Shown here one piece after another: positions 1 through 10,836 of a stretch of 64,000 nt of DNA. The stretch comes from Elymus sibiricus. Taxonomy: Eukaryota > Streptophyta > Magnoliopsida > Poales > Poaceae. Below the pieces are notes generated by a model, which was not told the DNA's origin, did not search any database, and was given only the letters and a program-made list of their open reading frames with translations. The translations under genes and the position numbers were made by a program. Numbering within the stretch: the first letter of the stretch is position 1; each line of letters starts with the position of its first letter. Where the stretch lies: positions 140,121,148 through 140,185,147 of the forward strand of contig CM077665.1 in assembly GCA_039707655.1 (NCBI GenBank), written 5' to 3'.

Positions 1-69
1 GGCAAAGAAGGTCTTTGCCATCAGCTTACAGAAAACTGACGGCAAACAAAGAGCTGACGACAAAGATCA

Positions 70-332
70 TGTTTGCCGTCAGCCATCTCTTTGCCGTCTG
101 CTAGCTGACGGCATAGAAGCTTTGCCGTCAGCTAGCAGACGGCAAAGAGGAAGGGTGGACCACTAACGAGAACCACCTAACGGCCACTTTCTTTGCCGTC
201 TGCTAGCTGACGGCAAAGCTTCTATGTCGTCAGCTAGCAGACGGCAAAGAAAGTGGCCAACTAACGTCCGTTCGCCCCCCCGGCCCCACCCCACTAGCTA
301 GGCTCTTTGCCGTCTGCTAGCAGACGGCAAAG
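70..332. repeat. CACTA left subterminal repeat array
   Basis: About five copies of a 26-bp palindromic unit built from TTTGCCGTCTGC and its mirror image, near 91, 120, 192, 224 and 305. Some copies have one arm changed to GTCAGC (the mixed form ctagctgacggc). In this superfamily such subterminal motifs bind the element-encoded DNA-binding protein. The copy at 305-331 is a perfect palindrome. Confidence 0.85.
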
Positions 333-1414
333 AGATTTGACCTATCTAAAACAGTCAGCGCACCGCGCCCCACCCCTCTCTCTCTCCCCTCACCTCACCC
401 GTGCCGCCCCCGTGCCCGAGCCGCCGCCGCCCCGCGCCACCCTCCGGAGCCCGAGGCGCCGCTGGCTAGCCTCGCCCCCCGGAGCCCGCCCCGCGCCCCA
501 CCCCTCTCTCGCTCCCCTCCCTCTCTCTCCCCTCACCTCACCCGCGCCGCCCCCGTGCCCAAGCCGCCGCCGCCCCGCGCCACCCCCGGGAGCCCGAGGC
601 GCCGCCGGCCAGCCCCGCCCCCCGGAGCCCGCCCCGTCGCCGGCCGCCCGCCCGCCCCGCCCGGCCGCCTCGCCTAGCGGACGCAGGCCGCGGCGGCCGC
701 CCTGCCCTGCCCCATCACCGGAGCCGCGCCGCGCCGCTCCGCCCCGCCGCCGGAGCCGCACCGTCGCCGGCCTCCCTTCCCCTTGGCCTCCTCAACCCGC
801 GCCCCCTCCCCGTGGCCTGCCTCCTCAACCCGCGCCCCCTCCCCGTGGTGAGTTTTTCTGTTTTTTTCTGTTTTTTTAGATTTAGTTTAGGTTTGTTTAG
901 TTTAGTTTAGTTTAGTTTAGTTTAGTTTAGTTTAGGTTAGATTTAGTTTAGTTTAGTTTAGGTTTTTTTCTGTTTTTTAAGAATAAACAAGAAAGATGAA
1001 AAAAAAAGAAGTAAAAGAAGAAGAGGAAGAAGAGGAAGAAGAAGAAGATGAAAAAAAAGAACAATAAGTAGAAGAAGAAGAAGAAGAAGAAGAAGAAGAA
1101 GAAAGAAGAAGAAGATGAAAAAAAAGTAGAAGTAGAAGATGAAAAAAAGAAGTAGGAAAAGTAGAAAAAGAGGGTCGCCGATGGTGATGCATTTATTGAT
1201 GATGCTGATGAGCACATCATTACTGATAGTGATGATGATAATGCATTTATTGATCCCGGAGCATATATAGACGATGAAGATTAATATTAGTAATGTCAGG
1301 TATTCAATTATTATTATGTACATATATATTATTAATTAGTTCATGTTATTTGGTATTCAATTTTTTTATGTTGTACTAATTTCGTTTACTCTTTGTCATT
1401 GCAGGTGTTGACAG
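333..1414. other. CACTA leader: GC-rich duplication, TTTAG repeat, GAA repeat
   Basis: No gene is supported here. Bases 388-640 are C-rich and contain an imperfect tandem duplication with a period of about 143 bp. Bases 783-847 hold a shorter tandem pair of about 33 bp. Bases 876-966 are a (TTTAG)n pentanucleotide run with scattered TTTAGG variants. Bases 990-1165 are a GAA/AAG-rich tract. The long proline-rich frame across 307-879 is a by-product of the C-rich composition. Confidence 0.7.
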
Positions 1415-3810
1415 ATGGTGGGCGCGGGTCGAGAGCGCTCCGAGCCTCCTTCCTCGGCGCGTGCTGGGAGGGGTGCTATTATTCCACCCGAGCACCTCCG
1501 GAGAGCGCTGGTACACAGTATGCAGACACCGGCGGGCGCTTCTTCTTCGGCCGGGAGAGGTCGGGGGAAGACGAAGAGGGGTGCTAGAGGTGGACGTGGC
1601 GGCGGGAGAGGTAGGAAGGCTGCTGCGCCTTCCTCGCCGCCACCCCCAGCTGATTCTCCCGACCACTGGAGTGCTCCGTCTCAAGTGGACCCGTCTGACT
1701 TGGACCCGTCTTGGACTCTGGTCCATGAGCCTCGGGCCGACGAGCCTCGGGTCGCCGAGCCTTCGTCCCAGGAGACTCCGATCCCAGAGTCTTCGTCCCA
1801 GGAGACTCCGGTCCCAGAGTCTTCGTCCCACGTGACTCCGAAGGCTAGTGGCCATGCTGATGGTGGCGAGGACAGCTTTTCTGAGGATAGCTATAGCGAG
1901 GGCGAGCTGGTTGAGGAGGGCAAGAAGGTCTACCAGCGTGGTGGTACAAAGCTCCCGCCCGTGCCGGCGACCCGCGATCAGAGGTGGTTGATTGTGCCTA
2001 ATGGGGAGAAGTAAGTGCATTTACTCTTTTTTAACCTTTTGCCTTCATGTTTCTTCAAATTAATATCTAATGTGTTGGCCTTGTCATACTGCAGGGGTTG
2101 GAAACACGCCCCTGGTGTCCGCAGGCCCAATCAGGTCCTTGGTGTGCTTTGCCGGCACCATTTCCCGGGGTGGGTCACGTTGCCCGGTGAGGGTGAGCTT
2201 CGACAGCTAGCACTGAGCTGGGAGCTGTACGTGGCTGCCCCGGCCCCGCCGGAGGAGAGGGTCGACGGTGTCTTGTGCGAGACGGTGGCCGACATTGTGA
2301 TCCGGCGGTTTTGGGTAATTTCTCCTTTACAGAATTAAAAATCAACAGCACCTAGTGATTGTACTAATCAGTGTTGTCTTGTTTGATTGCAGACCTTCTA
2401 TAGGTGTCTTGAGGAACACGAGGCGGACGCGGCTACTGTTCTCGTAGCCGAGTGAAAGCGCCTATTTCAGAACTTACGGCACGAGACTCGGGTGCAGGCT
2501 GTTCGAGACTACTACGCCTCGACTAACATTAAAAGGGCCAAGAAGAAGTGCCGTGCCAAGTTTGTGAGTAAGGAGAAGTACATGAAGGTAATTACCTATT
2601 CTTAAGGCCTTGTACTTAGTTTCCTTGATTTGATTAGTAGGCGTAGTGCTGAAATTTCTCTTGTCTAACTTAGGTGCCCCCGAGATGGTGTGCGGATAGG
2701 ATGGACAGTTGGGAGGCGTTGGTGGATGAGTGGTGCTCTCCCCAATGGCTAGCCATCCACAACAAGGCCAAGGATAAGCGTGCCCAAATGAAAGGTGTGC
2801 CACACCATCAAGGGAGCTCCAACCTGTTTGAGTTCGGGGATCACTGGGTATGTGGTTTGCTTCATGATTCATGCAATTTCATTCTTCATGCTAGCTTGAG
2901 CCCTTAACTAATATTTTGTTCCTCTCTTTTAGGCGCGACACAACAAGAAGGAGGTGCCACCGCTGTTCGACCTCTATGCCATGGCCCATACTGCCCCGTA
3001 CAAGAAGGCCAAGGCATTCTCTGAGGATGACCTCGATCATCCAGAGAGCTTCAGCAACATCTCCTCCCACAACAAGCTCGTGAGGTACAGAGATGAGGGG
3101 AAGACGAGGAAAGGGGAGGACTTCAACCCGAGCCAGAGTCCTTTTGATCTAGAGCTCGTGATGATATCTGGTGGCGGGAGGCCCCATGGCTCGATAGCCA
3201 TTGGGGATGGACTGATACATTGTCCTAGAACTCTCCCGGAGATCAAGAAGCGCCAGACGAGCTCCGATCCTGAGATAAGGCCTCGTCCACGGCCAATGGA
3301 GCTCGCCATCGAGGCTAGGGCCCAGGAGCTTCTGGCGGAGGAAAACAGGCAGGCGGCGGAGAGGGAGAGGGACATGAAGGAGAGGACGGCTAGGATGTGG
3401 GAGGAGGAGAGGAACCGGAACGACGCGTCTCACCGGGCCCTATACGAGCTCCTCGTGGTAAGTTTCTCCTGCATATTAGCCAAATCATGCACGTAATGTT
3501 CGTTTCATCACTAACTAATATGACTGACTCGTGAAAACAAAATGTGCAGACCGTGTGCCAGAACAACGGTCAGACCCCTCCGCCGATGCCCCAGATTGGT
3601 ATAGCGCCCACGGTGAGTTTCATTTGAATGGTCATTAGTTACTAGTATTCACATTTGAGTTGCATCATGCTAACGAGACATTGCAAATGATCTTTGGTGC
3701 AGCATGCCTCCCGACAAGCATCGACCGATCCTTCTGCGTCTGCCGCAACCCCGACCGGTCCTTCTTCGTCTCACACTGGCGCAAACCCGACCGGTCCTTC
3801 ACCTCCGTGA
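1415..3810 (+). pseudogene. CACTA-encoded protein, Transposase_24 (Ptta/En/Spm) type, one nonsense codon
   Basis: Seven exons join with GT..AG borders and no phase conflict: 1415-2010, 2095-2314, 2393-2587, 2674-2847, 2933-3457, 3550-3612 and 3703-3810, about 626 codons. The N-terminus is basic and Pro/Ser-rich (RGGRGGGRGRK), with a duplicated acidic stretch around residues 115-140. The conserved block in exon 5 (PPLFDLYAMAHT ... FNPSQSPFDLELVM ...), followed by an Arg/Glu coil, resembles the plant Ptta/En/Spm transposase family, i.e. the accessory DNA-binding protein rather than the catalytic DDE subunit. An in-frame TGA at 2453-2455 in exon 3 interrupts the frame; everything else is open. 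It could still be expressed as two pieces. Family assignment is from residue pattern only. Confidence 0.75.
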
Positions 3811-4560
3811 TGATGGTAAGTTTTCCCAAGTGTTTTGCTTAACAAATGCATACTTAGCTTAAGAAATGACCTATTTAGCTCCAAAATGACCTATACTTAG
3901 CTTATTTTCCTCGAAAATGACATAATAACCTTACTTAGCTCCAAAATGACATATTTTACCTAGGATAGCTATAAAATGACCTATACTTAGCATTTTTTCC
4001 TCCAAAATGACTTAATATGCTTAGTTAGCTAAAAAATGGCATAACTACCTAGGATAGCTCAATAATGATCTATACTTAGCTTAGCTAGTTCATTTATGAC
4101 ATAATTAGCTAACTTAGGTAAAAAATGGCATAATAACCTTGGTTTAGCTCCAAACTGTCATATCATTAGTTTATTTTCCTCCAAAATGACAAAATAACCT
4201 TACCTAGCTCCAAAATGACCGATTTTAACTAGGATAGCTCAAAAATGACCTACACTTACCATTTTGTCCTCCAAAATGAATAAATATGCTTAGTTAGCTA
4301 AAAAATGGCATAACTACCTAGGTTAGCTCAAAATGACCTATACTTAGCTTCTTTAGTTCATTTATGACATACTTAGCATACTTAGGTCAAAAATGGCATA
4401 ATAATCTTGGTTACCTCCAAAATGACATTGACTTAGCTTATTTTCCTCGAAAATGACATAATAACCTTACTAACCTCCAAAATGACCTATTTACCTAGCT
4501 TAGCTCTATAATGACCTACACTTAGCATTTTTACCTAGCTTAGCTAAAAAATGGCATAAT
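3811..4560. repeat. Degenerate tandem repeat inside CACTA, about 268-bp higher-order unit
   Basis: Short units of the form agctccaaaatgacctatact recur throughout. A higher-order period is visible: the landmark ttattttcctc(g/c)aaaatgac occurs at about 3902, 4171 and 4438 (spacing 269 and 267). Each large unit repeats the same order of variants, with atggcataa about 120 bp later. No coding potential. Confidence 0.8.
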
Positions 4561-4576
4561 TACCTAAGTTACCTTC

Positions 4577-4866
4577 GTTAGAAGAAGAAGATAAAGAAGA
4601 GGAGAAAAAGAAAGAGAAGAAAAATTCTTCTTCTTCTACTTCTGCTTCTTCTTCTTCTTCTTCTTCTTCTTCTTCTTCTTCTAACTTTCTTCTTTCCCAA
4701 TTTGCAGATTTTCTTTAGATCACGGAAGCTTGCGTTGATGGAGTCTACTCTTCTCCTTGTCCTTCCTTTTTGTTTTGATTTTGTAGGATGAACAATGTGA
4801 AACTTGCTACCTATATATGTATGTATGGATGAAACCATTGTATGCTTGTTGTTGGATATATGTTGG

Positions 4867-4904
<38 letters not shown>

Positions 4905-4992
4905 GATATGGACTTTTGAGTTGGTATGTATATGTGTTGGATGATCATATCCATATGGCAGGGATATGTATGCTTGTTGAAAGTATTTTCAA

Positions 4993-5024
<32 letters not shown>

Positions 5025-5040
5025 AATTGATTGAATTTAA
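4577..5040. repeat. GAA/TTC inverted microsatellites and TA dinucleotide runs
   Basis: A GAA-rich run (4577-4620) is followed directly by a TTC run (4624-4683), so the two can pair as a long hairpin. A pyrimidine tract ending in TTTGCAG (4684-4707) looks like a splice acceptor for a 3' exon, but no coding sequence follows. (TA)n runs lie at about 4868-4900 and 4997-5020. Confidence 0.75.
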
Positions 5041-5074
5041 GAAAAAACAGAAAAAACAGGGGCAGTACAGGCAC

Positions 5075-5561
5075 TTTGCCGTCCGCTGGCAGACGGCAAA
5101 GTTCTTTGCCATCTGCCAGCAGACGGCAAAGCTGCCGCGTGGCAGCTACCTGTGCAACCTGGGGGGCACTGGGCTGTCCTATGTAGTTGCTTTGCCGTCT
5201 GCTAGCAGACGGCAAAGAACTTTGCATCTTTGCCGTCTGCTAGCAGACGGCATAGCGAGCCACGTGGCAGCTACCTGGGGGGAACCTGCGCTGGCCTATT
5301 TGGCCACTTTGCCGTCTGCTAGCAGACGGCAAAGCACGCCGTTAACCCCTTAACGGACCTAAGCTGCCACGTGTGCCATCCATACCCTTTGTCGTCTGCT
5401 GGCAGACGGCAAAGACCTTTGCATCTTTGCCGTCTGCCAGCAGACGGCAAAGTGCCCTTTACCGTAGCTTGTTCAGCCGAATGTGGTGCCGGCTGCTGGC
5501 TGACGGCAAAGACCTTTGCCGTCAGCCATGGCAGACGGCAAAGATCCTGATTCCAGTAGTG
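5075..5561. repeat. CACTA right subterminal repeats and terminal inverted repeat
   Basis: About nine palindromic units of the same family as the left array, at roughly 5076, 5103, 5190, 5228, 5308, 5388, 5425, 5490 and 5516, ending in the terminal CCAGTAGTG at 5553-5561. Units are separated by GC-rich spacers of 10-55 bp. Confidence 0.85.
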
Positions 5562-6139
5562 TGTGGCTAACTCTTTAGTCACTTTGCTTGCAAGGCTCAT
5601 TGTGATGTTGTATTACCGAGTGGGCCCTGAGATACCTCTCCGTCACACGGAGTAACAAATCCCAGTCTCGATCCATGCCAACACAACAGACACCCTCGGA
5701 GATACCTGTAGAACATCTTTATAGTCACCCAGTTACGTTGCGACCTTTGATACACACAAGGTATTCCTCCGGTGTTAGTGAGTTGCATGATCTCATGGTC
5801 ATAGGAACATATACTTGACATGCAGAAAACTATAGCAATAAACTAACACGATCATATGCAACGTTCATAGTTTGGGTCTTGTCCATCACATCATTCTCCT
5901 AATGATGTGATCCCGTTATCAAATGACATCTCATGTCTATGGCTAGGAAACCATGACCATCTTTGATCAACGAGCTAGTCTACTAGAGGCATACTAGGGA
6001 CACAGTGTTGTATATGTATCCACACATGTATTTGTGTTTCCAATCAATACAATTATAGCATGGATAATAAACGATTATCATGAACAAGGAAATATAATAA
6101 TAATCACTTTATTATTGCCTCTAGGGCATATTTCCAACA
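5562..6139 (-). mobile_element. BARE1/Angela/WIS-type Copia LTR, first 578 bp
   Basis: Read on the minus strand this starts TGTTGGAAATATGCCCTAGA at 6139, the hallmark start of the Triticeae BARE1/Angela/WIS LTR. It runs without coding sequence to 5562, where the CACTA element interrupts it. The rest of the LTR and element must lie left of the window. At 6139/6140 it abuts the LTR of an Athila-type element, which is its insertion target. Confidence 0.9.
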
Positions 6140-6261
6140 ACACCATGGTAGTCATGCTGAAAACAGCGTTAGTCCGGGTTAGTTCCATTCAAATCATGCA
6201 AATTAGAGTCCAAAACAAGGGCAAAAGAGTGAGGAAAAGTAGATACGTTGGAGACGTATCA
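6140..6261 (-). repeat. Partial 3' LTR of the Athila-type element
   Basis: The minus strand starts TGATACGTCTCC at 6261 and matches the first part of the 5' LTR (14140 downward), with a few substitutions and a short indel. It stops at 6140, where the BARE1/Angela LTR begins. Confidence 0.85.
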
Positions 6262-8339
6262 ACTCGCCCAAGCTTAAACCTTTGTTTGACCTCAAGCAAT
6301 TCAGTTGACAAACTGAAAGTGATAAAGAAAAACTTTTATGAACTCTTTTGTTCTTGTTTACATATATATGCTTAAGTAGCACCCAGGTTTTTAGCAAAGA
6401 TTATGACTAACCATGTCAACAATAACTCTTAGAAATTATATTAACTCATATCAATAACATAAGCAACTAGCAAGCAATAATAAGATATCTCAAACGCCAA
6501 CACTTTGTCAAAACAATCATGATACAATATGACAATAGTGGTATCTCGCTAGCCCTTTATGACACTGCAAAACATAAATGCAGAGCACCTCCAAAGTTCA
6601 AGCAGCGACTAAACATTGTAATTCATGGTAGAAAAGATCCAGTCATGCTGCACCCAACATCAACTATACACAATGCATGAGGATGACAATAGTGCTCTCA
6701 GGTCCGGCGCTTATTTGAGAAGGTGATGACTCAACATAAAAGTAAATAGATAGTCCCTTCGCAGAGGGAAGCATGGATTTGCAGCGGTGCCAGAGCTCAA
6801 AGTTTAAAATAGAGATAGATATAATTTTGGGAGGTACACCCTTCATGTCAACGTCACGACCAAGAGTTATCAATATCTTCCATGCTAAACAAATTAGCGG
6901 CGGTTCCCAAGCGGTAAAAGTAAAGGTTTACTCCCCCTCCACCAACAATCACACTCCACGGCTAGCCGTATCCACGGGTATCGTCCAAACCAACAACATT
7001 CCTGGGGGAGTTTTGTTTAATTATTTTTTATTTTTTATTGCGGGACTGGGAATCCCTATTACCGCCTCTCTCGTGTAATGACAAGTGAATAAACACTCAT
7101 CATGAGAATAACCGGCTTAGCATGGAAGATACTGACCGCCCCCTGTCGCTCCATGAGCGGTCCAGGCACACAAAACAGATGTTCATTTGAATTTTTAGAG
7201 GTGGCACATGCAAATTTACTTGGAACGGCAGGGTAATACCGCATATAGGTAGATATACTGGACTCATCTGGCATTACTTGGTTTAAGGGTTTTGATGCAC
7301 AAGCAGTATTCCCGCTTAGTACAGGCGAAGGCTAGCAAATAGATTGAGAAGCGGCCAGCTAGAGAGCGAAAACGGTCATGAACATGCATTACATATAATC
7401 GACATTGAATACTAGCATGAGTAGGATATGGACACCATGAACATAAATATCATGAAGGCTATGTTGGTTTTGATTCAACTACATGCGTGAACATGTGCCA
7501 AGTCAAGCCACTTGAAACATTCAGAGGAGGATACCATATCATCATACCGCATCACAACCATTTTAATGCATGTTGACACTCAAGATAAATCATTATCCAC
7601 TCCTAGCTACTTAAGCATGGCATGAACAACTATAATCTCTAATAGTCATTGCAAACATGTTTGATCATAATAAGTTGAATCAAGGATACTAGGTTAAACA
7701 TATTTACAAAAACAAAAACAAGTTGAGTTCATACCCGCTTTTCTCTACCACAGTCACTTCATCAAATGTCATCATTATTGCCTTTCACTTGCACGACCGA
7801 ATGATAAGAAAATAATAATAGTGCAAGAGTGTCATGGACTAAGCTGGAATCTGCAAAAAATTTATTCAAGAGGAGAAGACAAAGTAATATGGGCTCTTTG
7901 TTAGATAAACAATAATGCAGATGAGAGCCACTCAACAATTTCATTGTGGTCTTCTCCTAGGTACGACTCAAGTAAAAAAGAAAAGAATTTCAGAGAAACA
8001 CACTGAAATATTTTTGGAGTTTTTGGTTTTGCTTGAAGAAAGCAAATTAAAGAGGAAAAACAAAAACAAGAAAAATTATTTACACGGGAAAGCTCCCAAC
8101 AAGTAAAAGAAGAAGCGAGAAATCTTTTTGGGTTTTCTTTTGATGCTACAATTAAACTAAGCTAGAAAGAAAAGCTAAAAAGAAATAGGAAATATTTTTG
8201 GATTTTCTCAAAGTTTTTCAAATACACAAGAAGAAAGCAAGAAAACAAATCTAGCATGGATATTACAATGAAAAAGTATGAACACCGACAATTGGAACAA
8301 AATGTGTGAACATGAATGTAATGTCGGTGGAAATACGTA
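6262..8339 (-). other. 3' untranslated region of the Athila-type element
   Basis: AT-rich, no long open frame, no recognised domain. A purine-rich stretch on the minus strand directly before the LTR (6262-6276, AAGCTTGGGCGAG) is the functional polypurine-tract candidate. Region-wide codon content is random on both strands. Confidence 0.6.
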
Positions 8340-8356
8340 CTCCCCCAAGCTTAGGC
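8340..8356 (-). promoter_or_regulatory. Second polypurine-tract-like motif
   Basis: The minus strand reads AAGCTTGGGGGAGTA just past the end of the extra ORF (8376). It is nearly identical to the AAGCTTGGGCGAG motif next to the 3' LTR at 6262-6276, so the element carries two copies about 2 kb apart. An internal copy could prime plus-strand synthesis a second time. Confidence 0.5.
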
Positions 8357-8375
8357 TTTTGGCCTAGCTTGGTAA

Positions 8376-9389
8376 TCACCATCCGTAGTAGCCATCCGGT
8401 CCTAAGTTGTAGTGAGGTGGAGGCGGCACCTGAGCATCCCACCCCTGGGGCTCCTCCTCAGCAGCTGCTAGGTTGTTCCGGTAGGCTGTAATGTCATCTG
8501 GCATGATCCTGTATCCATTCATGGCAATAGAATCAAACAAAGCAGGTGCAGGCCACGAAATAACATCACGTGTTTCCTTGCTGAATACTAGGTTATAATG
8601 AATATCACGGGGAGAATCAGTTACATCAAGGAATTGGTGAGCCTGCAGTGACTTGTGATCAAGGTAAACTCGGGACAAGAGATAATCATGAGGGCAAAAC
8701 TGAACCCTAAAGTGCCTCGCTAAGCGAGTAGCATAAATACCACCATGTATCTTTCCCTTAGTTTTGTTAAGATGTAAGCGATGAGCAATAATAGCCCCCA
8801 TACTAAAGGTGCGATCATCATAAAGTGCACGACGTAAAATAGCAAGGTCAGGGGCACTGAGTGCGCCGACCTTCTCCCTAGTGGTTAAACACTTAGCGAT
8901 AACCAAAGCGAAGTAATGCACTGAGGGAAACTACAAGCTGGTAGCAGTGGATACGCCTCTATCCTCACCCACTGTTAAAGTGAGGAGAAAATCCTCAAAC
9001 TCAGTTGGCCTAGGTTCTCTCAAGTCCCCATCAGAAGGGATCAAGCATATGTTGCAGAAGTCAGTTAGCGGCATTTTGTAAGTTTCAGCATAAAGATTAA
9101 ACTGTACTTCAGGAGGATCGTTTCTCCCTAGATAATAAAAGCCTTGCACAAAGGAATTTGTAAGGATGTCATATTGGTCACACTTAGCTGCAAGGAAATC
9201 GGTCAACCCAGCGTTTGCAACAAACTGAGTGAACTCTTGATGGAACTCGGCCTCCTCCATGAAGGCATCATGCGGCCATTCGCACGGCCGCACCTCCACC
9301 TTTCTTGGGGTGTGAAGGTCATTGTCCGATGATTCCCCAATGACTCCCTTGGCATTTTTCTTGGAGGAGAACTTCCTAAAGATTTGCAT
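8376..9389 (-). pseudogene. Extra (env-position) ORF of the Athila-type element, one nonsense codon
   Basis: Located between protease and 3' LTR, where Athila-lineage elements often carry an env-like or unknown ORF. The frame is open from the ATG at 9389 (MQIFRKFSSKKNAKG) to 8376 except for one in-frame TAG at 8931-8933, about 337 codons. A pyrimidine/TAG acceptor-like sequence lies just upstream of the ATG, hinting at a spliced subgenomic message. The product is hydrophilic in its first half, has no convincing membrane segment, and ends in a proline- and tyrosine-rich tail (PPPPHYNLGPDGYYGW). Function unknown. The open frame continues upstream to 9542, but that part lacks a typical start context. 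Confidence 0.65.
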
Positions 9390-9887
9390 TTTATTCCTAT
9401 AAAAATTCAAGTAGCAATCCCTCCAAACAGTTTGAGAAATGGAGCTTCGAGCAAAGAGATCGAAATCCGCGGGTTTGAGAGCAAGAACACGAGAATGGTG
9501 GCTGTGGTGATTTTTTTCTGGAGCCTGGGGGTACTGGCGCACCCTGGTGTCTTGTGGGCACCAAGTGCACCCCCCCCCTCTGGTATTATTTGCACCAAAA
9601 ATTCATAAATATTTGGAAAAAAAAATCGTGTTAAATTTTTAGGGCATTCTGAGAATTTTTATTTTTGGGTCATTTTTTTATTGCACGGGAAAACAGAAAA
9701 CAGGATAATCATGTCATTTTATTTTATTTGGCTAACTAAAATAGAAAATAAAAGGTGGGAGCAGAGAGTTGTGCTTACTAGATTCATCGACTTCATACCT
9801 CTAAAAAATGATTCATTAATAAGGTTGATCAAGTCTTATTAACAATCACTTCCGATTAGCATGAAACCAAAGAACTTTCGTAAAACA

Positions 9888-10836
9888 CTAGGTTACCTCA
9901 ATGGGGATGTGCATATCCCTGACAATAAGTATATCATATTTCTTTTTGGCAGTAGGAAGAGGTAATTGAAAACTTCCAATAGTGATGGTCGGAGATTCTT
10001 CAATAACATTTATACCATTCACTTGGAATTGTTTCTTCGGAAAGTGCACCGTATGCTCAGTACCATTGATATGAAAAGTGACTTTTCTTTTATTGCAATC
10101 AATAACAGCCCCTGCAGTATTCAGAAAGGGTCTACCAAGGATAATCGACATGTTGTCGTCCTCGGGCATCGCAAGAATAACAAAGTCCGTTAAGATGGTA
10201 ACATTTGCAACAACAACGAGCACATCCTCACAAATACCGATAGGTATGGCCATTGATTTGTCAGCCATTTGCAATGATATCTCAGTAGGTGTGAATTTAT
10301 TCAAATCAAGTCTTTTATATAAGGAGAAAGGCGTAACACTAACACCGGCTCCCAAATCACACAAAGCAGTTTTGACATAGTTTCTTTTGATGGAGCAAGG
10401 TATAGTTGGTATTCCATGATCTCCTAGTTTTTTAGGTACTCCATCCTTAAAAGAATAATTAGCAAGCATGGTGGAGATTTCAGCTTCCGGTATCTTTATT
10501 TTATTTGTGATGATGTCTTTCATATACTTTGCATAAGGGGCCATCTTCAAAATATCGGTTAAATGGGTACGCAAAAAGACTGGCCTAATCATTTCAGCAA
10601 AGCGCTCAAATTCTTCATCATCCTTTTTCTTAGATGGCTTAGGTGGAAATGGCATGGGTTTCTGAACCCATGGCTCTCTTTCTTTACCATGTTTCCTAGC
10701 CACAAAGTCTCTTTTATCATAACGTTTATTTTTAGGTTGTGGGTTATCAAGATCAGGAGCAGGCTCTATTTCAATATCATTATCTCGTTCTATATCATTG
10801 CTAGGTTGAGCATCATCCTGAACATCATCATTATAT
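9888..10836 (-). pseudogene. Aspartic protease domain of the Athila-type element
   Basis: A retropepsin-type domain. The catalytic loop reads ALCDLGAGVSV with DLG in place of the usual D(S/T)G, as is common in this lineage. The flap-side motif IILGRPFLNTAGAVIDC follows about 70 residues later. It would cleave the gag polyprotein. The ORF ends with a normal stop at 9888 and no pol follows. It is joined to gag through a frame change near 10836, so the fusion is broken here. The segment before the domain (EREPWVQKPMPFPPKPSKKK) is a typical gag-protease linker. Confidence 0.85.

Larger units (their letters stand above)
1..5561 (+). mobile_element. CACTA (En/Spm) DNA transposon, left tip outside window
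   Basis: The right end reads CCAGTAGTG at 5553-5561, the reverse complement of the CACTACTGG tip typical of Triticeae CACTA elements. Both ends carry many copies of the half-site TTTGCCGTCTGC and its mirror. Five palindromic copies lie at 70-332 and about nine at 5075-5545. Since the left subterminal array is already under way at base 1, the element probably starts just outside the window. The interior holds one spliced gene (1415-3810), a degenerate tandem repeat (3811-4560) and simple repeats. No DDE (TNPD-type) transposase is visible, so the copy looks non-autonomous. It is inserted in a BARE1/Angela-type LTR that resumes at 5562; 5562-5564 (TGT) is the likely 3-bp target copy. Confidence 0.88.

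Noticed and set aside
307..879. Proline/arginine-rich 190-codon open frame, with an equally open frame on the other strand (390-761)
   Set aside because: Produced by C-rich composition and a 143-bp tandem duplication in the CACTA leader; no domain, and both strands are open.
876..966. Telomere-like TTTAG repeat
   Set aside because: The unit is TTTAG(TTTAG)n, not TTTAGGG, and it lies inside a CACTA element; treated as a simple repeat.
948..1323. Open frames of Ser, Phe or Leu runs on the minus strand
   Set aside because: Three frames of a GAA/TTC microsatellite; low complexity only.
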